Below, one piece after another: positions 1 through 8,820 of a stretch of DNA of 64,000 bases. The notes below the pieces were generated by a model. The model had not been told where the DNA came from and did not search any database. It saw only the letters and a program-made list of their open reading frames with translations. Each line of letters starts with the position of its first letter. Position 1 is the first letter of the stretch. Both the position numbers and the translations under genes were made by a program. The DNA is from Bradyrhizobium sp. 190 (GTDB lineage Bacteria > Pseudomonadota > Alphaproteobacteria > Rhizobiales > Xanthobacteraceae): positions 124,001 through 188,000 of the forward strand of contig NZ_JADPJL010000008.1 of the NCBI RefSeq assembly GCF_023073415.1, written 5' to 3'.

Positions 1-858
1 TGCCTCGATCGGCGCGCATGTCGGTACCCACTCGGCCGCCGAAGCCGCGCGCGTCATCTTCCGTTTCGGGCTGTGGCCGGCGGCGCTGGAACTATGGCGC
101 ATCGCTGCGAACGATCCGCGCGCAAGGACTGGGCGAAGGCGCAATGGAAGGACGGGCAACTCGTCATGCCCGGTCTTGCGCCGTTGCCGCTGGCGACCAT
201 CGCCGCAAGAGCGCATGCGCGCAATCTCGTGACCGGGGCAGTGGCGCATAGCTTTTCCCGATGGGAATGGTCGCGCGCGCGTTTTCCTCTTTTTGGCGAA
301 CAGTATCGCGCCGAGATCGACGCGCTGGCCTTGCGCAGGGGCAACGGCAAGTTCGAGCGCATCAACCGCGTCCGCGTCAAATTCCCGCCGACCGACAACA
401 ACCGGATCGGCACCAGCTATACCTCGATGTGCGGCACGCTGGTCCGCATCGAGATCGAGCGCGCCACCGGCACGCTGCGCATTGCCAAAGCCTACAGCGT
501 CTTCGAATGCGGCAAGGCGCTGGTGCCCGAGGTAGTGATGGGGCAGGCGCAGGGTGGCTTTGCGATGGGCGTCGGCTATGCCTTGCTTGAGACGCTGCCA
601 CCCTTCGAAGGCGGCCCCGGCAACGGCCAGTGGAATCTCGGGCAATACCTCGTCGCGCGCGGATCCGATCTGCCGCTGCACGACCTCGAAATCGAAATGC
701 TGCCGCCGCTGACCCCGGATGAGCCGCCGAAAGGCATGGCTGAGGTCGTGATGGTTCCGGTGGTGCCCGCCATCCTGAATGCGATTTTCGACGCGACCGG
801 CCGCCGGTTTCAGTCCCTGCCGGTGACGACCAGCCTGCTCAAGGGAGTTTTGGCGTGA
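1..858 (+). CDS. Molybdenum hydroxylase (xanthine dehydrogenase family) large subunit, 3' part, apparent frameshift
   Basis: This is the C-terminal part of a molybdopterin-cytosine-dinucleotide-binding large subunit of the xanthine dehydrogenase/isoquinoline 1-oxidoreductase family; the 5' end lies outside the window. Conserved pieces include GQAQGGFAMGVGYALLE and, near the C-terminus, PPKGMAEVVMVP, whose Glu is at the place of the usual active-site glutamate (GxGE in most relatives). Reading starts in frame 2 (ASIGAHVGTHSAAEAARV...LWRIAANDPR) and continues in frame 1 (KDWAKAQWKDGQLVM) after about base 118-125, so one base is missing or two are extra in a GCGCGC run. That is either a pseudogene lesion or a sequence error. 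The stop overlaps the GTG start of the [2Fe-2S] subunit. The substrate is unknown; aldehydes or N-heterocycles are typical of the family. Confidence 0.8.
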   Translation, partial: CLDRRACRYPLGRRSRARHLPFRAVAGGAGTMAHRCERSARKDWAKAQWKDGQLVMPGLAPLPLATIAARAHARNLVTGAVAHSFSRWEWSRARFPLFGEQYRAEIDALALRRGNGKFERINRVRVKFPPTDNNRIGTSYTSMCGTLVRIEIERATGTLRIAKAYSVFECGKALVPEVVMGQAQGGFAMGVGYALLETLPPFEGGPGNGQWNLGQYLVARGSDLPLHDLEIEMLPPLTPDEPPKGMAEVVMVPVVPAILNAIFDATGRRFQSLPVTTSLLKGVLA

Positions 859-1379
859 CCAAACTGAGTCTCACGATCAACGGCCGGGCGTACGGACCGG
901 TCGAGGTGCGCGACGAACTCTCGATGAACGATTTCCTGCGCGAATATCTCGGCATGACCGGCACCAAGTTCGGCTGCGGCGCCGCGCAGTGCCTGAGTTG
1001 CGCCGTGATCGTCGATGATCCCGACGGCACCAGCTGCACCAGCCCGACCTGCATCGCCTCGGCAGCAAGTTTTGACGGCAAGACGATCCGCACCGTCGAG
1101 GGGCTTGCCAGGGATGGCGAACTCTCCGAGCTGCAGAAGGCCTTCATCCGGCACTTTGCCTTCCAGTGCGGCTATTGCACCGCGGGCTTCCTCAACGAGG
1201 GGCAAGTTCTGCTGGAGCGTCTGGCCAAGGCGCCCGTGAAACGCGCTGATCTCGAAAGCACCATCGCTGAAGCGCTCGATGGCCACATCTGCCGCTGCAC
1301 CGGCTACGTCAAATACCACGAGGCCGTGCGGGATGTGATCCTTGCAGATTCCAGGCGCTATCTCGTGGCCAACCAGTGA
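855..1379 (+). CDS. (2Fe-2S)-binding small subunit of molybdenum hydroxylase
   Basis: This 174-residue protein is the small electron-transfer subunit partnering the upstream molybdopterin subunit. The N-terminal plant-type ferredoxin domain has [13 protein letters not shown] and a later cysteine in the SPTC segment. The C-terminal domain has CGYCTAGF and HICRCTGY, the four-cysteine all-helical cluster typical of isoquinoline 1-oxidoreductase/xanthine dehydrogenase small subunits. The start is GTG at 855, overlapping the preceding stop by 3 bp, which implies translational coupling. Length is normal for a stand-alone subunit (about 150-180 residues). No medium FAD subunit is visible, so electrons probably leave through the cytochrome c encoded next. 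Confidence 0.95.
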   Translation: MTKLSLTINGRAYGPVEVRDELSMNDFLREYLGMTGTKFGCGAAQCLSCAVIVDDPDGTSCTSPTCIASAASFDGKTIRTVEGLARDGELSELQKAFIRHFAFQCGYCTAGFLNEGQVLLERLAKAPVKRADLESTIAEALDGHICRCTGYVKYHEAVRDVILADSRRYLVANQ

Positions 1380-1401
1380 GCGGACGCGAAGGGCATTCGA
1401 T

Positions 1402-2019
1402 ATGAAATCGGAATTGCGGTTTCAGCTTGCGGCCGCCGTCCTCGCGGTCGCGGCGAGCATGACTACCGGTTACGCCGTCTCCCAGACTGCACCGCAATCG
1501 CTTGCGAGCCCGGAAAGCTTTGCGTCGATATCGGATACGGACGCACGATCGGCGGCCATGTTTAGTGAGCTGGGCAAGGTGCTGACCCATCCGCGCTGCA
1601 CGAATTGCCATCCCGCAACCGATCGGCCGAGGCAAGGCGACGAGGGGCGGCTGCACCAGCCGCCGGTCACGCGTGGCGCGGACGGCCATGGCCTTCCGGC
1701 GATGCGCTGCTCGACTTGCCACAAGCATGCGAACTTCGAACCCGGCCGTATGCCGGGCCATCCGGAATGGCACCTCGCACCGCGCGAAATGGCGTGGGAG
1801 GGCAAGACCGTCGCCGAAATCTGCGCCCAGCTCAAGGACCCTGCACGCAATGGCGGGCGCAAGCTCGAGGAACTCATCCATCATATCGGCGAAGACACGC
1901 TGGTTGGCTGGGCTTGGGCTCCCGGCGCCGGCCGCAGCCCCGTGCCCGGCACGCAGAAGCAAGCCGGAGCCCTGGTCGAGGCCTGGGTGAAGACCGGCGC
2001 GTCCTGTCCTGCGCAGTAG
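1402..2019 (+). CDS. Diheme c-type cytochrome, isoquinoline 1-oxidoreductase-associated
   Basis: This is a periplasmic cytochrome c of about 205 residues. It begins with a signal peptide ([19 protein letters not shown]) and has two heme-attachment motifs, CTNCH near residue 67 and CSTCH near residue 98. It follows the two molybdenum hydroxylase subunits by 22 bp. A cytochrome in this position is the usual electron acceptor for FAD-free, isoquinoline 1-oxidoreductase-type enzymes, so it probably passes electrons from the hydroxylase to the respiratory chain. The start chosen is the ATG directly before the hydrophobic signal; an earlier in-frame ATG at 1342 overlaps the upstream gene and adds no signal-like sequence. 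Confidence 0.85.
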   Translation: MKSELRFQLAAAVLAVAASMTTGYAVSQTAPQSLASPESFASISDTDARSAAMFSELGKVLTHPRCTNCHPATDRPRQGDEGRLHQPPVTRGADGHGLPAMRCSTCHKHANFEPGRMPGHPEWHLAPREMAWEGKTVAEICAQLKDPARNGGRKLEELIHHIGEDTLVGWAWAPGAGRSPVPGTQKQAGALVEAWVKTGASCPAQ

Positions 2020-2138
2020 CATTTAGGCTTAGCTGCCATGGCCAGACGCTGCGGGCGATGGACAGTGGGCAATCCATAGGAATAATGCAGGGGGCTCAGG
2101 GGTACCTAACTTCGCCAACAGCGCGGGGATTCGAAAAC

Positions 2139-3206
2139 ATGAAACACCCAGGGATTTCCCGCCGCCATGTGCTGGCTGGCGCCGGCGCCGCTCTCGCAGG
2201 CGCAGCATTCTCCACGCGCGTCATGGCGGCTGCGCCGCCACCGGAAACCGTGACGCCGGCGTTGATCGAGGCGGCGAAGAAGGAAGGCAAGGTCATCTAT
2301 TACACCTCGACCGATTTGCCGGTCGCGGAGAAACTGGCCAAGGCGTTCGAGGCGAAATATCCTGGCATCGCGGTGCGCGTTGAACGCACCGGCGCCGAGC
2401 GCCTGTTCCAGCGCATCGGCCAGGAATATTCCAGCAACATCCATGCCGTCGATATCGTGAACTCGTCCGATGCGGCGCATTTCATCGTCTGGAAGCGCGA
2501 CGGCATTCTGGCGCCTTACGTGCCGGAAGACGTGGCAAAATTCTATCCGGCCGAGCACAAGGACCCCGACGGCCAGTTCGCGAGCTTTCGCGTCTGGCTC
2601 AGTATCATTGCCTACAACACCAAGCTGGTGAAGGCGGAGGACGCGCCGAAGAGCTTTGCCGATCTGCTCGATCCCAAATGGAAGGGCAAAATCGTCAAGG
2701 CGCATCCAGGCTACAGCGGCACCATCATGACCGCGACCTACCAGATGCAGCGCGATCTCGGCTGGAGCTTCTTCGAACAGCTTGCCAAGCAGAGCATCAT
2801 GCAGGTGCAGTCATCGGCCGATCCACCGAAGAAGCTCGATCTCGGCGAGCGCGCGGTGATGGCTGACGGCAACGAATACAACATCTTCCAGATGAGGGAG
2901 GCGGGCCGTCCCGTTGAACCGGTTTATGCGACGGAAGGCTCGCCGATGATCATCGGACCAAACGGCGTCTTCAAGGATGCACCCAATCCGAATGCGGCAA
3001 GGCTGTTCCAGTCGTTCAGTCTCAGCCGCGAGGCCCAGCAACTGATCATCGATGTCGGAGGGCTCCGCTCGGTGCATTCGCAAACCGTCGAGAAGGCGGG
3101 GCGCAAGTCGCTCAAGGACATCAAGACCATGAAGGACGACGCCGCGGCGGTAGAGAGGGAGAGCGAGGCGATCAAGGCGCGCTACACAAAAATCTTCCGC
3201 ATTTGA
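2139..3206 (+). CDS. ABC transporter substrate-binding protein (extracellular solute-binding family 1)
   Basis: This 355-residue periplasmic binding protein has a Tat-like leader (SRRHVLAGAGAALAGAAF) followed by the fold typical of the Fe(3+)/putrescine-like family 1 binding proteins: an N-terminal EGKVIYYTSTD strand, AFEAKYPGI, and a LLDPKWKGKI segment in the second lobe. No permease or ATPase gene is nearby, so it is an orphan and must use a transporter elsewhere or serve as a sensor. It sits between a molybdenum hydroxylase set and an MmgE/PrpD gene, which suggests it captures the organic substrate of this catabolic cluster. The start is the ATG before the twin-Arg leader; the longer reading frame upstream runs through the cytochrome gene in another frame and is not real. 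Confidence 0.85.
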   Translation: MKHPGISRRHVLAGAGAALAGAAFSTRVMAAAPPPETVTPALIEAAKKEGKVIYYTSTDLPVAEKLAKAFEAKYPGIAVRVERTGAERLFQRIGQEYSSNIHAVDIVNSSDAAHFIVWKRDGILAPYVPEDVAKFYPAEHKDPDGQFASFRVWLSIIAYNTKLVKAEDAPKSFADLLDPKWKGKIVKAHPGYSGTIMTATYQMQRDLGWSFFEQLAKQSIMQVQSSADPPKKLDLGERAVMADGNEYNIFQMREAGRPVEPVYATEGSPMIIGPNGVFKDAPNPNAARLFQSFSLSREAQQLIIDVGGLRSVHSQTVEKAGRKSLKDIKTMKDDAAAVERESEAIKARYTKIFRI

Positions 3207-3211
3207 CCGAT

Positions 3212-4585
3212 ATGGCCTCCGGATTGCCCAGGATTTCGGTCGCCGAAACGCTTGCCGAAAAGATCGCCGCGCTGCAATCCGGCGCATTGCGGGCTGCAAC
3301 CGCGCGCAAATGCGAGGACCTGCTGACCGACGTGGTCGGGCTATGCGTCACCGCGCGCAACGAGGACTACGTCAGCAGCGCGCTGGCAGGTTGCGACGAT
3401 GACGGCCCGTGCACCGCGATCGGTCACAGGCGCACGCTGAATGCGGCGGGCGCCGCCTTCGTCAACGGGACGGCCGCGCATGGTGAGGATTTCGACGACA
3501 CCTTTGAGGGCGGCCCGGTCCATGCCGGCGCCGTGATCGTGCCGGCCGTGCTCGCTGCCTGCGAGCGGCATAACCCTGACGGCCGAATGGCGCTGATCGG
3601 GATCGCGGTCGGCACCGAAGTGCTGTGCCGGTTGAGCCTCGTGGTGCCAAAGGCCGTCCACAAGGCCGGTTTCCACCCGACGGCGGTCTTCGGCGCGATG
3701 GGCGCGGCTGCCGGTGTCGGCGCAGCGCTCGGCCTCAACGCCAGGCAGATCGTCGATGCGCTCGGCGTCGCCGGCAGCATGGCCGGCGGCATCATCGAAT
3801 ATCTTGCGGAAGGCGCCTGGACCAAACGGCTGCATGCCGGATGGGCGGCGCAATCGGGTATCGGCGCGGCGCTATTGGCGCGGGCAGGGTTCGTTGGCCC
3901 GCGCACGGTGTTCGAGGGGGTGCACGGGCTGTTCCACGGTTTCGCGCACACCACGGAGGGCGATTACGATGCGCTAACCGGCGATTTCGGCACGCGCTGG
4001 GTGACGGACACGCTGGCGTTCAAGCCTTATCCATGCGGGACGATGGCGCAGCCCTATATCGATTGCGCGCGCCGGCTGGCCGCGCGTGGCATCAAACCCG
4101 AGGATGTCACCGAGATCGTCTGCGAGGTGGCGGAGGGAACGGTGCACCGGCTATGGGAGCCGCTCGCCGACAAGCAACGTCCGCGCAACGGCTATGCCGC
4201 CAAGTTCGCCGTGCCTTATCTGTTGGCCACCGGATTCGTGCATGGCGGCGTCGGGCTCGGCGCCTTCACGGAACATGCGATCCGCGACGACCGCGTGTTG
4301 GCGCTCGCCGCCAAGGTGACGTTCGTGATCGACCCGGATAATCCGTATCCCAACAATTATACCGGCCACATCCGCGCCACCCTCCGTGGTGGCAGCGTGG
4401 TAGAAGAGCGTCAGCCTTACTTGCGCGGCGGCGCGCAGGAGCCGCTGACGCGGCAGGACGTGACCGACAAGTTCTTGCTCAACGCCGAGCATGGCGGCTG
4501 GAGCGCTGCACAATGCGATACGGCGTTGAAACTGATGGCGGGGCTGTATAATGGCCGCATCGACCTCTCCTCATTGCGCGGGTAG
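3212..4585 (+). CDS. MmgE/PrpD family protein
   Basis: This protein of about 457 residues matches the MmgE/PrpD family, whose characterised members include 2-methylcitrate dehydratase, cis-aconitate decarboxylase and iminodisuccinate epimerase. Visible family features are the NGTAAHGEDFDDTFEGGPVH substrate-site segment, GFHPTAVFGAMGAAAG, the KRLHAGWAAQSGIGAALLA stretch and FKPYPCGT in the second half. The ATG at 3212 is used here; a TTG at 3203 that overlaps the previous stop is an alternative and adds three residues. It is tightly linked to the binding protein upstream and the SDR downstream, so it probably acts on a dicarboxylate or hydroxyacid intermediate. The exact substrate cannot be told from sequence. 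Confidence 0.88.
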   Translation: MASGLPRISVAETLAEKIAALQSGALRAATARKCEDLLTDVVGLCVTARNEDYVSSALAGCDDDGPCTAIGHRRTLNAAGAAFVNGTAAHGEDFDDTFEGGPVHAGAVIVPAVLAACERHNPDGRMALIGIAVGTEVLCRLSLVVPKAVHKAGFHPTAVFGAMGAAAGVGAALGLNARQIVDALGVAGSMAGGIIEYLAEGAWTKRLHAGWAAQSGIGAALLARAGFVGPRTVFEGVHGLFHGFAHTTEGDYDALTGDFGTRWVTDTLAFKPYPCGTMAQPYIDCARRLAARGIKPEDVTEIVCEVAEGTVHRLWEPLADKQRPRNGYAAKFAVPYLLATGFVHGGVGLGAFTEHAIRDDRVLALAAKVTFVIDPDNPYPNNYTGHIRATLRGGSVVEERQPYLRGGAQEPLTRQDVTDKFLLNAEHGGWSAAQCDTALKLMAGLYNGRIDLSSLRG

Positions 4586-4591
4586 CTGCTC

Positions 4592-5344
4592 ATGACAAAA
4601 GAACTCGCGGGCGAAGTCGCTGTCGTCACCGGCGCGGGCCGCAATATCGGCCGCGCGATTGCGCTGACGCTGGCAGAAGGCGGCGCGTCCGTGGTGGTGA
4701 ATGCGCGCAGCAATCGCACCGAGGCGGAAGCCGTGGCTCGTGAGATCGAGGCGGCGGGCGGCAAAGCGCTGGTTCACATCGGCGACGTCGCCGACGCCGT
4801 GGCGGTGCAGGCCATGGCGGATGCGGCCGTCAAGCAATTCGGTCGTATCGATATCCTCGTCAATAACGCAGCGCTGCGGCGCGAGAAGCCGTTCGCCGAG
4901 ATGAGCTATGCGGCGTGGCGCGAAATCCTCGACGTTACGCTCGACGGCACGTTCCTTTGCGTAAAAGCCTGCCTGCGGGCGCTGCGCAATTCGGGTGCGG
5001 GAACGATCGTCAATATCGGCGGCCTCAGCGCGCATACGGGCGCGAAGAATCGCGCGCATGTCGTGACGGCGAAGGCGGGCATCATCGGCCTGACGCGGGC
5101 GCTGGCCCACGACCTTGCCGATGACGGCATCACCGTGAACTGCGTGGTTCCCGGCCTGATCGGCACGCCACGGCCCAGGGACAAGCCGGAGCCGGCGCAT
5201 CATCTGGCCCATCAGACCATCACCGGCAATCGGGGCCTGCCGGAAGACGTCGCCGCAACCGTGCGTTTTCTGTGCGGGCCCGGCGCGCGCTACATCAACG
5301 GGCAGGCCATCCACACCAATGGCGGCGCCTATTTGGGCACCTGA
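4592..5344 (+). CDS. SDR family NAD(P)-dependent oxidoreductase
   Basis: This is a classical short-chain dehydrogenase of 250 residues. The nucleotide-binding glycine motif is TGAGRNIGRAIA (residues about 13-24), followed by NNAALRR and a strand carrying NIGGLSAH. At the catalytic site, the position usually held by Tyr-x-x-x-Lys reads HVVTAK, so the lysine is present but the tyrosine appears to be replaced by histidine or valine. The serine is in GGLSAHTG. C-terminal VPGLIGTP is typical. It lies 6 bp after the MmgE/PrpD gene and is very likely co-transcribed. It probably reduces or oxidises a pathway carbonyl/alcohol, but the missing tyrosine makes classical activity uncertain. Confidence 0.85.
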   Translation: MTKELAGEVAVVTGAGRNIGRAIALTLAEGGASVVVNARSNRTEAEAVAREIEAAGGKALVHIGDVADAVAVQAMADAAVKQFGRIDILVNNAALRREKPFAEMSYAAWREILDVTLDGTFLCVKACLRALRNSGAGTIVNIGGLSAHTGAKNRAHVVTAKAGIIGLTRALAHDLADDGITVNCVVPGLIGTPRPRDKPEPAHHLAHQTITGNRGLPEDVAATVRFLCGPGARYINGQAIHTNGGAYLGT

Positions 5345-5428
5345 CGCATGGCTAAGGGCCGTTTTTGCAGGTGCACTGCCGGACAAACCCTCTCGGCGAT
5401 CGCAGCGTTTGATGGTACCTAGAAGCGC

Positions 5429-7537
5429 ATGAACCAGCATGCCAAGGTCGATATCCGCCATTCCACCTGTCCGCACGATTGCCCGTCGGCCTGCGCGCTC
5501 GACATCGAGGTGATCGATGGCCGCTCGATCGGTCGGGTTCGCGGCTCCAAGGTTCAGACCTATACGGCGGGCGTCGTCTGCGCCAAGGTCGCGCGCTACG
5601 CCGAGCGCATTCATCATCCCGACCGGCTGCTCCATCCGATGCGCCGCACCGGTCCGAAGGGCTCCGGCCAGTTCGCGCGGATTTCCTGGGATGAATCACT
5701 GGACGAAATCGCCGCGCGCTTCGATCAGGCCGAGCGCGAATTCGGCGCTCAGTCTGTCTGGCCCTATTACTACGCCGGCACCATGGGGCTCGTCATGCGC
5801 GACGGCATCAATCGCCTCGCGCATGTGAAGAAGTATTCCCGTTTCTACGGCACCATCTGTGCGACCGTCGCCCGCATCGGGTTTGCCATCGGCACTGGCA
5901 AGATCGCTGGCGTCGACCCGCGCGAGATGGGGGTCTCCGATCTCGTTGTGATCTGGGGCACCAACCCGGTGAATACCCAGGTCAACGTGATGACCCATGC
6001 CTCGCGCGCCCGCAAGGAGCGCGGCGCGAAGATCGCGGCGATCGATGTCTACAACAACGACACGATGAAGCAGGCCGATATCAAGATTCTGCTCCGGCCG
6101 GGTACCGATGGCGCCTTCGCTTGCGGCGTCATGAACGTGTTGTTCCGCGAGGGTTACGCGGATCGCGCCTATATGGATCGCTACACCGATTGTCCTGACG
6201 AACTCGAGGCGCACCTCGCGACCCGCACACCGGAATGGGCTTCGGCGATCTCGGGCGTGCCGGTGGAAGAGATCGAGGCATTCGCGCGCGTTGTCGGCCA
6301 AACCAAGCGTTCGTTCTTTCGCCTCGGCTACGGCTTTACCCGCAGCCGCAACGGCGCGGCGCAGATGCACGCAGCGCTGTGCATCCCGGCGGTGACTGGC
6401 GCCTGGCAGTATGAAGGCGGCGGCGCTTTCTTCAACAATGCTTCGATCTGGAAGTTCGACGAATCCATCATCGAGGGGCATGACGCGATCGACCGCACGA
6501 CCCGCTGGCTCGATCAGTCCCAGGTCGGGCGTATCCTGACCGGCGACGCCGAAGCCTTGAAGGGTGGACCGCCGGTCAAGGCGATGCTGATCCAGAATAC
6601 CAACCCGGTGACGGTGGCGCCCGAACAGGCATTCGTGCGAAAGGGCTTTGCCCGCGAAGACTTGTTCGTGGCGGTGCACGAGCAGTTCATGACCGAGACG
6701 GCCGTCATGGCCGACATCGTGCTTCCGGCGACCATGTTCATGGAACATGACGATGTCTATTACGGTGGCGGCCACCAGCATATTTCGGTCGGCGCCAAGC
6801 TGATCGATCCGCCCGGCGAATGCCGTTCCAACCACGAGGTGCTGCAGGGCCTCGGCCGCCGCCTCAACGCGGTGCATCCCGGGTTTGAGATGACACCGCG
6901 CGAGTTGATCGACGCGACGCTGAAAAAGAGCGGTCACGGCGATATCGAAACGCTCGAAGCGGATCTATGGCGCGATATCCAGCCGGATTTTCGCACTTCC
7001 CATTATCTCGATGGCTTCGCGCACGCGGACAAGAAGTTCCATTTCAAGGCCGACTGGGCGAATCCGCCCGTCGGCAATCCGGGCCTGGGTCCCTGGGCGC
7101 AGATGCCGTCGCTGCCGGACCACTGGACCATCATCGAGGAAGCGGACGAGAAACATCCGTTCCGCCTCGCCACCTCGCCGTCGCGCAGCTATCTCAACAC
7201 TAGTTTCAACGAGACGCCGGGATCGCAGGCTCGCGAGGGCGCGCCGACGGTGATGATGCATCCCGAAGACGCCGCAGCTCTCTCCATCATGGATGGCGAC
7301 GCCGTGACGCTGGGCAATACGCGAGGCGAAACCACGCTGACCGTAAAGCTGTTTGACGGTGTGCGCCGCGGTGTGCTGATCGCCGAGTCCATCCATCCGA
7401 ACAAGGCCCATATCGGCGGCCGCGGCATCAACATTCTGACCGGGGCCGAGGCCATTGCTCCCATCGGCGGTGCGGCATTCCATGACAACAAGGTCTGGGC
7501 AAAAAAAGCGGCGCCAGCCACTCCGCGCAAGAGCTAA
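5429..7537 (+). CDS. Molybdopterin-dependent oxidoreductase (DMSO reductase superfamily)
   Basis: This is a 702-residue bis-molybdopterin guanine dinucleotide enzyme. The N-terminus carries a [4Fe-4S] motif, CPHDCPSAC, with a fourth cysteine in VVCAK. Typical segments follow: GPKGSGQFARISWDE, VIWGTNPVNTQVN, a middle domain with AMLIQNTNPVTVAPEQ, and TAVMADIVLPATMFMEHDD. The C-terminal cofactor-binding domain reads HPEDAAALSIMDGD. There is no Tat leader at the N-terminus, so a cytoplasmic location is likely. It is the second molybdenum enzyme of this cluster, preceded by the SDR (84 bp) and followed by a crotonase. Substrate is unknown; members of this subgroup are often annotated only as molybdopterin oxidoreductase. 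Confidence 0.92.
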   Translation: MNQHAKVDIRHSTCPHDCPSACALDIEVIDGRSIGRVRGSKVQTYTAGVVCAKVARYAERIHHPDRLLHPMRRTGPKGSGQFARISWDESLDEIAARFDQAEREFGAQSVWPYYYAGTMGLVMRDGINRLAHVKKYSRFYGTICATVARIGFAIGTGKIAGVDPREMGVSDLVVIWGTNPVNTQVNVMTHASRARKERGAKIAAIDVYNNDTMKQADIKILLRPGTDGAFACGVMNVLFREGYADRAYMDRYTDCPDELEAHLATRTPEWASAISGVPVEEIEAFARVVGQTKRSFFRLGYGFTRSRNGAAQMHAALCIPAVTGAWQYEGGGAFFNNASIWKFDESIIEGHDAIDRTTRWLDQSQVGRILTGDAEALKGGPPVKAMLIQNTNPVTVAPEQAFVRKGFAREDLFVAVHEQFMTETAVMADIVLPATMFMEHDDVYYGGGHQHISVGAKLIDPPGECRSNHEVLQGLGRRLNAVHPGFEMTPRELIDATLKKSGHGDIETLEADLWRDIQPDFRTSHYLDGFAHADKKFHFKADWANPPVGNPGLGPWAQMPSLPDHWTIIEEADEKHPFRLATSPSRSYLNTSFNETPGSQAREGAPTVMMHPEDAAALSIMDGDAVTLGNTRGETTLTVKLFDGVRRGVLIAESIHPNKAHIGGRGINILTGAEAIAPIGGAAFHDNKVWAKKAAPATPRKS

Positions 7538-7608
7538 AACGCCCTTGCAGTCCACCGTCGTCCTGCCGCAAATGCTTGCCAGCATTTGACGAAAAAGCGA
7601 GCGCGACA

Positions 7609-8391
7609 ATGACCGATACAAGCAGCGTGATACGCGAAAAGCGCGGGCAGGCGTTCTGGATTACCATCAACCGGCCGGACAAGCGCAACGCCATCAATGC
7701 CGATGTGGTCGCCGGCATCGCCCGCGGCTATCGCGAAGCGCATGACGACAAGGATGTCCGCGTCATCGTGCTGACGGGGGCAGGCGACAAGGCGTTCTGC
7801 GCCGGCGCCGACCTGCAGAACAGTGGCGCGGCCTTTGCGATGGATTTTTCCAGGCCGAATGTCGACTACGCCGATCTGCTGCGGCTGTCGCAGAACGCCA
7901 CCAAGCCCGCAATCGCACGGGTGGGTGGCGTCTGCATGGCCGGCGGCATGGGGTTGTTGTGCATGACCGACATGGCGGTCGCCGCCGATCATGTGATTTT
8001 CGGTTTGCCCGAAGTGAAGGTCGGCGTGTTCCCGATGCAGGTGCTGAGCCTGCTGCAGTCGGTCGCGCCAAAGCGGCTGGTCAGCGAATGGTCACTGACT
8101 GGCGAGCCGTTCGATGCGCAGACAGCCAAGGAAGCGGGCCTCTTGAACTACGTCGTGCCCTCGGCCGAACTGGACGCCAAGGTCGATTGGCTGGTCAGCC
8201 GCATCGTCGACAAGTCGCCGACCGCGATCCGGCGCGGCAAATATGCGATGCGGGCGATCGCCTCGATGTCGTTCGACGAGAGCATCGCCTACACTGAGAG
8301 CCAGATCGCGTTGCTGGCGATGACGGAAGACGCCAAGGAAGGCCTCAAGGCTTTCGGTGAGAAGCGCAAACCGTCTTGGCCCGGGCGCTGA
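7609..8391 (+). CDS. Enoyl-CoA hydratase/isomerase (crotonase) family protein
   Basis: This is a 260-residue crotonase-fold protein. ITINRPDKRNAI and LTGAGDKAFCAGADLQ form the CoA-binding and first oxyanion-hole region, and CMAGGMGLLCMTD the second. In the classical hydratase the first catalytic glutamate lies in GGGCELA; here that place reads AGGMGLL, so it is missing. The second, in the FGxPE motif, is kept (FGLPEVKVG). It may therefore be an isomerase, hydrolase or other crotonase rather than a true hydratase. The start is the ATG at 7609 rather than an upstream in-frame ATG at 7576. It ends one base before the convergent GlcG-like gene. Confidence 0.88.
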   Translation: MTDTSSVIREKRGQAFWITINRPDKRNAINADVVAGIARGYREAHDDKDVRVIVLTGAGDKAFCAGADLQNSGAAFAMDFSRPNVDYADLLRLSQNATKPAIARVGGVCMAGGMGLLCMTDMAVAADHVIFGLPEVKVGVFPMQVLSLLQSVAPKRLVSEWSLTGEPFDAQTAKEAGLLNYVVPSAELDAKVDWLVSRIVDKSPTAIRRGKYAMRAIASMSFDESIAYTESQIALLAMTEDAKEGLKAFGEKRKPSWPGR

Positions 8392-8820
8392 CTATCCCGT
8401 GCTGGCTTTCAGTCCGGCGGCTTCGATGCCCGCGACGGCGCAGATCTCGTCATTGTCAGACGTGTCGCCGCTGACGCCGACGGCGCCGAGCAGGCCACCG
8501 TCACCCTGGATCAGCACGCCGCCGGGCACCGGCACGAGGCGGCCTTGCGCCATCGTGTTCACCGCACTGACGAAGTAGGCCTGCTCCTGCGCGCGCTGGA
8601 ACAGCGCCCGCGATCCCATGCCCATCGCAAGTGCACCATAGGCCTTGCCATGCGCAATCTCGGCCCGCATCAGGCTGGTGCCGTCCTGCGCCGCCGTGAC
8701 CTTCACGCAGCCGCGGGCATCCAGAATGGTGATGACCAACGGCTTCAGTTTCTTCTCGACGCCCTTGGCAAGCGCGGCATCGAGAATCTTGCGGGCGACG
8801 TCGAGGGTGAGTTCAGCCAT
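8392..8820 (-). CDS. GlcG/HbpS family heme-binding protein (DUF336)
   Basis: This small protein of 142 residues belongs to the GlcG/HbpS family. It begins LTLDVARKILDAALAKG and has the conserved VITILDARGCVKV, AHGKAYGALAMGMGSRAL and PGGVLIQGDGGLLGAVGVSG segments. GlcG is encoded within the E. coli glycolate operon; HbpS relatives bind heme. The gene start overlaps the end of the upstream FAD/Fe-S dehydrogenase by 8 bp, so the two are translationally coupled. This pairing mirrors glcDEF-glcG and supports a role in 2-hydroxyacid oxidation. Its biochemical function is not established. Confidence 0.9.
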   Translation of the reverse strand: MAELTLDVARKILDAALAKGVEKKLKPLVITILDARGCVKVTAAQDGTSLMRAEIAHGKAYGALAMGMGSRALFQRAQEQAYFVSAVNTMAQGRLVPVPGGVLIQGDGGLLGAVGVSGDTSDNDEICAVAGIEAAGLKASTG

